Of a DNA stretch of 64,000 nucleotides, positions 58,819 to 64,000 are shown piece after piece. Position numbers and translations under genes: made by a program. Below the pieces are notes generated by a model, which saw nothing but the letters and a program-made list of their open reading frames with translations, ran no database searches and had not been told where the DNA came from. The first letter of the stretch is position 1. Each line of letters begins with the position of its first letter. This DNA comes from Heterocephalus glaber (lineage: Eukaryota; Chordata; Mammalia; Rodentia; Bathyergidae): positions 4,114,161 through 4,178,160 of the forward strand of contig NW_004624742.1 in the NCBI RefSeq assembly GCF_000247695.1, given 5' to 3'.

Positions 58819-58940
58819 CTATCACTTCTGTTGAGACAGTGAGCCACTAAATTGCCAGAATGGAGTTGGAACTTGCCATCCTACTGCCTCAGCCTTCCAG
58901 AGTACTGTGAGTACAGGTGTGTGCTACTAGGCCAGGTTGG
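58819..58940 (-). mobile_element. B1 SINE
   Basis: Second reverse B1 immediately behind the previous one ('gagacagtgagccactaaattg', 'ctactgcctcagccttcc'). Confidence 0.75.
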
Positions 58941-59039
58941 TTTTTTTTTTCTTTTTAAAGCTACAAATTTCTAGAGAACAAATCGCATAAAAGGTTTTCT
59001 ATAAATTATTTTCAGAAAGGTATATAACAGAAAACCCAC

Positions 59040-59310
59040 CACACTGCTGGCCCTTATAGAGTAAAAAATTGAAAATGCATGTGCAACAATCTCAATGGTT
59101 AATGTTACCCAAGCAGCAATTTGCCAAACGCTGGACCAACAGATGATGCATATCCTCTGGAAGAACAGAGCACAATGACACAGGATTTCATACTCAGCAT
59201 GGCATTAACTTGAAATTTATGAACTATTTCTAAATTTTTTCATTTAGTATTTCTAGACCATGGGTAACTGAAACCATAGATAATAAAAGATGGCTGTAAC
59301 TTACCCCTGG
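59040..59310 (+). mobile_element. Tigger-like DNA transposon end
   Basis: 'tagtatttctagaccatggg', 'taactgaaaccatagataa' resembles the terminal region of mammalian Tigger/MER2-type elements. Confidence 0.4.
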
Positions 59311-59604
59311 AGCTGACATTCTAACCCTACCAGAGAACATAATTACCAAAAAGGAGAATCAAGAGCAGGACTTGTCTTCATGTATGTTTTCATAGTTTTA
59401 ACATGAACAGTACTAACAAGAAGAGAACTGTTCTAGTTTTAACTAGTTAAAAACATCCCTTTGTGTACTCCCTCTGATTTCTTGGCTTTCTAGCCCATTG
59501 GACTCACTTTTCTTTTTACTCTAGACTGCCTTTCCCTTTTCGAGACTCTTCAACTATTCTGTAAGTGTAAAGGACGTATGAAATCTAATCAGAGGGCTTT
59601 GTGT

Positions 59605-59735
59605 CTAGGAAAAACTTCAAAGATCAGCTTATTTATGGATGTGGAAACAGAAGCATAGAGATGAAACTATTTGCCCAAGATAACAAAGCTAAGTAATACA
59701 CCTAAATCAAAGATCCAGCAGTCTTAATTAGCTTT
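59605..59735 (+). mobile_element. MIR SINE
   Basis: 'ggatgtggaaacagaagcatagagatg', 'atttgcccaagataacaaagctaag' in varied form follow the MIR core and 3' region. Confidence 0.6.
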
Positions 59736-60149
59736 CCCTGCTTGAAATCAGTTCACTTAGCTAAGTAAATAGTCTTACACTGTTGCCAGAAAGCAAATGG
59801 CTTCCTGGGTCTAATCTAATCTGACGGATACTTAGGTGTTGGTATATTCATGGGAATAAATCTAAAGAGTGATCTCACACTACTCTTACCACATAATTAT
59901 AGTTGAAGGTTGAGATAATTTAGTTCTATCTACATATGCTTTATTATATTTGGAAAGAAGCAGAGATGACGCAGACAGAATTTTATGGCTTATCTTCATA
60001 AGAAGTATTGGAAAATCTTAATAGAATTAATGAATTAAAGTAAATTTTACATGATAAAAGCATTTTTTAATCTAATCAGAAGTCTCCATGATCTAAAAGT
60101 GAGAAATACACACAAATTTGCGCATGATTTAGCTATTTTTAAATCATTC

Positions 60150-60245
60150 TTATATTATCACTTATTGTGATACATACTATGATATATATATAAGAAATAT
60201 ACATTCTTATATATATTTCTTATTTATCACTTATTGTGATGGCAA
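60150..60245. repeat. Duplicated and palindromic AT segment
   Basis: The 16-mer tatcacttattgtgat... unit occurs at about 60156 and 60226. Between them lie tatatatataagaaatat and its inverted partner atatatttctta. Confidence 0.75.
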
Positions 60246-60419
60246 TATTGGTGGGAAGTATCAAGTAAATGAATTCTCTTGCACATTAACACAAACTCTT
60301 AACAATACCACTGTGAATTTACATGGCCATTTGTACTACAAACATGTACTAATAAAAATATGTAAAAAATAATTCACCATATAGTACTTACTTTACTCAA
60401 CGTATACAATACTGGTGTA

Positions 60420-60620
60420 ACAACTATTGTGGGACCGGTGTTTGAGAATCAATAGTTTAAAGTACACTGTCAAAAGTAAAGATTCTCAAACACTGACCTT
60501 TAGATAAGAAGCACTAGTGAGCTTTAAAAGTAATAAATCCTGGTCCTCATCCCAGAGCTACTAAATGAATTTCTGGGGTTAGGTGCCCAATTTTTGATGT
60601 ACAGTTGGGTTTAGGGACAT
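60420..60620 (+). mobile_element. hAT MER-type DNA transposon
   Basis: 'attctcaaacactgacc', 'agcactagtgagcttt', 'aataaatcctggtcctc' and 'gaatttctggggtt' match the layout of MER5/MER20-like elements. Confidence 0.5.
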
Positions 60621-60734
60621 TGATCCATACTGTGTCTAAGCTTAGATGTAATTAAAGCAGTGCTTGGTAGCAGTAATGTCCAATCTAGTCTGTTGGGGCA
60701 ATGAAAGTTCCAGACAGAAGGCAACTTAGTGCGG

Positions 60735-60815
60735 CCCTATCTCAAAATAAAAAGGGATAGGCATAACTCAATGATAGAGTGCCCTTCCATTCAATCCCCA
60801 GTACTGCCTCGCAAA
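60735..60815 (+). mobile_element. B1-dID tail fragment
   Basis: 'gccctatctcaaaataaaaa' (B1 end) followed by 'gggataggcataactcaatgatag' and 'attcaatccccagtact' (ID part). Confidence 0.6.
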
Positions 60816-60837
60816 AAGATTCCAGACAGAAGTCTTC

Positions 60838-61160
60838 TATGGTTTGAGTATAATCTGAGTGATGCCTAAAGGTTCATATGTCAAGACCTGGTACTTATGG
60901 TGGTCTTAGGAAATAGTGGAACCTTTGGATCCTTAGGTCATTGGATACACGCCCTCAAAGGGGACTGTGGGACCCCGTCACAATCTCTCTGCTCCCTGGA
61001 TGGAAATATGACCACTCACTCCCAAACACACTCATGTAATTGCTATGTAGCTCTTGGGCTACTACTGTTCTTCATATACCTCACTCTTTGGTTAGAGTCC
61101 ACCAGACAAACAAGATATCTGAATCCCAAGCACCACTCAACTTGATTTCCCAAAAGAATT
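60838..61160 (+). mobile_element. LTR/DNA-type old repeat, MaLR-like start
   Basis: 'tatggtttgagtataatctg', 'ccttaggtcattgga' pattern; family uncertain. Confidence 0.3.
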
Positions 61161-61162
61161 TT

Positions 61163-61290
61163 GTGTTAGTCAGCTTCATGTTACTATATTCAAATATGAG
61201 AGATCAGCCACCCTGAAGAGAAGTTTATTTAGCTCACATTTTTGGAGGTTTAAAGTCCAGGCCCCACTGGTTTAGCCTTCGATGAAGGTA
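61163..61290 (+). mobile_element. hAT/URR1-like fragment
   Basis: 'tgtgttagtcagcttcatgttac', 'gaagtttatttagctcac', 'ggaggtttaaagtccag' resembles the copies at 25762 and 26010. Confidence 0.4.
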
Positions 61291-61424
61291 GTAGATAACA
61301 AATACATTGGAGCAATGGAGATTTAAAGAGAAAGCGTTTATATATAGGCAGATGTATGCCAGACTTGAAGATAAACATATAAAAGTTAGTCTACACAGCC
61401 TTTATTACTTACAAATAATCAGTT

Positions 61425-61680
61425 TACAACATGGTTCTCAGTCCAGAACAGTCTTGATCCCTCCCCACCAAGGGACATCTTGGAACATTTAGAGACAGTT
61501 TTGGCTGTCACAAGCAGTGGAGGAAAGGGACTGCTATTGATATCTAGGGAATAAAGACTAGGAAGGTACTAAACATCTCACAATGTACAAAATACATTCT
61601 TCCCCTTCAACAAATCATTATGCAACCCAAATATCAACAGTGCCAAGACTTAAAAATCCTGGTTTATATTTCTTCTAAAA
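61425..61680 (+). mobile_element. hAT-Charlie-type non-autonomous element
   Basis: 'catggttctcagtcc', 'gggacatcttggaac', 'agacagttttggctgtcac', 'actaaacatctcacaatg', 'caacagtgccaagac' follow a common mammalian MER-type consensus. Confidence 0.5.
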
Positions 61681-61689
61681 GATATGTGG

Positions 61690-62845
61690 GTACTTTAGAG
61701 ACCAGAAGCCCAAAAAGTATTTGAAAACTAGGAAAACAGGAATGTTCCAAGGTCTGATCTGAGTGGGAAGGGAAGGTGGGAGAAGCAGGGTTTGCCATTT
61801 ATGAGGTCTCATTGTCTAAGGGGCACACACATCAAGAAAAGGCCAAGAGAGTTTTAGGTTAGATTCAAAGGATAAAAAATAGGTTAATTAGGTTCTGGGT
61901 AAGATGCTAGAAAGGAAATAACAGACGCCAAAATTTGGAATTGGAAATGAGAGGGGAATATTGAGACCTTTAGAAAGGCAGATATTTGACCTCTGAATAT
62001 TTTTGGTACAGTGAAATAGCAGAATTTAATAATTCTATAGAATTTAATAATTTCAAAGTTATAATATATCCAGAGATACTACTTAATGTTTCTCCCTCAA
62101 AATAAAAGCTATGTGAGGGAAGAATTTTTTGGATTCCCAGGCACTGTTTAATGTACTAAGCAAAAGTAAACACTTTACAGAAAGTCTGATTAGTTGTTGC
62201 TAGGGAGATTAAAACTAGTTATCTCTTTTCCTGAGAGTCTCAGAAGTAAATAGGTCAATGAAAAGACCCCATTTCTGACATAACAACCAGGGGCTACAAT
62301 AAATCCCCCATTTATGAACAAGTTCCCTTCCAAGAGAACATCCCTAAGTCAGATTCTTTCAAAATTCAACAAAGTGAGTCCTACAGGGTGCACCTGGTAA
62401 AGTTTGCAACTCCAATATTTGTAAGTCCAGGACTTACTGTAATCACTAAGTGTCTAATCACTCCTTTGAAAGCATTCTCAACTCCCTTATTCTTCTCTCA
62501 TTTTACTACACTTCTCACAAAATCTGAAACGGCTAAAACCACCTGTCTACCTCTTCTATTCCCATATTGAGTAGCTGAATGCAGCTGGAGAAAACCTCAA
62601 ACCAGTACTGACAGGTCTCTCTTCAAAAAAAAAAAATTCTTTTTTCCATAACCTTGTGAGTGCCTCCAGGGAGGCCCTTTGATCCCATTACATGTTCTCT
62701 GCCTGCTCACTCTATGCTTTACAATACTTATTTGCCACTTCCTCTTTCTCAGGAAAAATGCAGTAAGACTTCTTTCCTCACCTTCAGCTAATTTAGACTC
62801 TATTTTCACTAGGAAACTGAATCAATCTGTTGATAATTGCCTCAC
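61690..62845. other. Intron 1 sequence, unassigned
   Basis: No gene recognised. The segment 62290-62440 may be a DNA-transposon end. The ORFs at 62388 and 62597 are unsupported. Confidence 0.45.
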
Positions 62846-62846
62846 T

Positions 62847-63195
62847 GTTATGCTTTAGATTTTAAATGTCCCCAAAATGCCACAGATTTGGTTGTCAGTT
62901 TGAACCATTACCAAGAAGTAATGGAACCTTTAAGAGGTGGCATCTGGTGGAAGGAAATTAGGTTACTGGAGGTATGACCTTGAAGGGGATATGAAGACCT
63001 TGGCCCTTTTCTCTCACTTTACTTCCTGCCCACCATAAGATGAGCAGCATTGTTCCACTATGCTTCCCTGCCAAGACACACTGCCTTGCAACAGGCCCAA
63101 AAGTAACAAGCCAACCAACCATGGACAGAAACCTCTGAAAGCACAAGGCAAAACAAATCTTTACACCTCTCTTTAAATTGATTTAATCTCAAGTA
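62847..63195 (+). mobile_element. LTR-like repeat (MaLR type), diverged
   Basis: 'gttatgctttagattttaaatg', 'ggaacctttaagaggtgg', 'acagaaacctctgaaagc', 'aagtatttgtcacag'. Confidence 0.45.
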
Positions 63196-63217
63196 TTTGT
63201 CACAGAAATGGAAGCCA

Positions 63218-63311
63218 AAGGGCCAGGGATTTACCTCAGTGGCACCACACTTCCCTCACAAGCGCAAGGTCCTGAGTTCAATCCCCAGTACCACACACAC
63301 ACACAAAAAAA
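63218..63311 (+). mobile_element. ID SINE with perfect target duplication and CA tail
   Basis: Perfect 16-bp repeats acagaaatggaagcca at 63202-63217 and 63312-63327. The tail begins with (CA)n before the A-run. Confidence 0.94.
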
Positions 63312-63395
63312 ACAGAAATGGAAGCCAATTAATACTCATCTTTCTCTTATTAAACAATAAACCTATAATCTGCATTCTTTTCTTCCCCCCCCCAT

Positions 63396-63690
63396 TAACT
63401 TTATTGGTACATTTTAGGTATAAAATACAGTTACATTCATCATTGGGATCTTGTACCATTACATGAGTCTCTTGGTTCTTATTTTTTTTCCCCTTCCCTT
63501 GCCCTCCCTTCACCCCCTCCACCCTTCCCTATTTGCAAAGACCTTGTTTCCATTTTTTTCCTCTTCTCATATTTTTTCCTTTCACTTTTTTCCCTTCCCC
63601 TACCCCTCCCAATTCCCCTGCTCTTTTAGACCTTTTCTTCCTGTTACACAATATCAGTTATACATTTTTTAAATTACAATATTAAGATCT
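63396..63690 (-). mobile_element. L1 3' UTR fragment, antisense
   Basis: Mirror image of the other L1 ends: 'tttattggtacattttaggtat', then a pyrimidine-rich stretch. The ORFs on both strands here are products of it. Confidence 0.85.
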
Positions 63691-64000
63691 AGGAGACATT
63701 ACCACAGATTTTACAGAATTTAAAAGGATATAGAAAGCATATTACAAAAATCTTTTTTGAAATAAATTTGACAACTTCTAAGAAGTAACTTAGAAGACAA
63801 ACTAATGAAACTAACTCTGGAGGAAATATAAAATTTGAATAGCACCTATTAAAAAAAGTATATTCCTAGCTTGAAAACCTACCTATACGACAACAGCAGG
63901 CTCATAAACATTTTAACTGATAAATTATATCAAACAATTAAAGCAGAAAAAAGAAGGAACACTTCTCCCCTCATTTTAGGAAATCAACATTGTGCTAATC
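63691..64000. other. Intron 1 sequence to window edge
   Basis: AT-rich, nothing recognised. No FNBP1L first exon or CpG island appears before the edge. Confidence 0.6.

Noticed and set aside
954..63311. True tRNA genes at the ID loci
   Set aside because: A- and B-boxes are present, but there is no complete cloverleaf or anticodon stem; A-tails and target repeats show SINEs.
1..64000. CRISPR arrays, operons, riboswitches or prokaryotic elements
   Set aside because: Spliced gene structure and SINE/LINE content show a mammalian chromosome; dispersed ID copies are retroposons, not spaced arrays.

Overview
This is a piece of a mammalian nuclear chromosome, almost certainly from a rodent outside the mouse/rat lineage. 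It holds short coding exons with canonical splice sites separated by long AT-rich introns. The introns are packed with tRNA-like ID SINEs, 7SL-derived B1 elements, fused B1-ID (B1-dID-like) elements and rodent-style L1s. No B2-like SINEs were noticed, and the ID consensus (A-box 'ttagctcagtggttcc', B-box 'gttcgatcc', 'ggtacc' before the A-tail) does not look murine or sciurid. A castorimorph or hystricomorph rodent is my guess, not a demonstration.

The only protein-coding gene recognised is FNBP1L (Toca-1), on the minus strand. Six consecutive exons can be placed to the base: 43279-43394, 13652-13705, 12285-12432, 11355-11417, 5057-5161 and 1345-1473. Together they encode 205 codons in one uninterrupted frame, corresponding to about residues 9-213, most of the membrane-bending F-BAR domain. 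The first coding exon lies beyond the right edge and the remaining exons (rest of F-BAR, HR1, SH3) beyond the left edge. The ORFs longer than 60 codons are either parts of these exons, repeat-derived, or chance.

Layout: 1-13.7 kb holds exons 7 to 3 and their shorter introns. 13.7-43.3 kb is intron 2 (29.6 kb), which contains a PDCD5 processed pseudogene (about 15.94-16.45 kb), an L1 whose 5' leader is joined directly to mid-ORF2 (21.9-25.0 kb) and which carries a 5S rRNA-like fragment, a nearly full-length but decayed L1 (26.6-35.5 kb) containing a 100-N assembly gap, and an ERV-like LTR near 39 kb. 43.4-64 kb is part of intron 1, with a 5'-truncated L1 (45.2-48.3 kb), older L1M, ERVL, MaLR and hAT relics, and a long repeat-poor block (52.0-54.8 kb).

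The most striking non-biological item is at 43607-43687, about 210 bp upstream of exon 2. It is an Illumina P7/index/Read-2 adapter preceded by a T-run, i.e. an untrimmed sequencing read built into the assembly. I found no convincing undescribed biological system; the best biological leads are the 5S-derived insertion, the chimeric L1, the SINE with a 3' extension across the gap, and a dimeric/inverted ID cluster.
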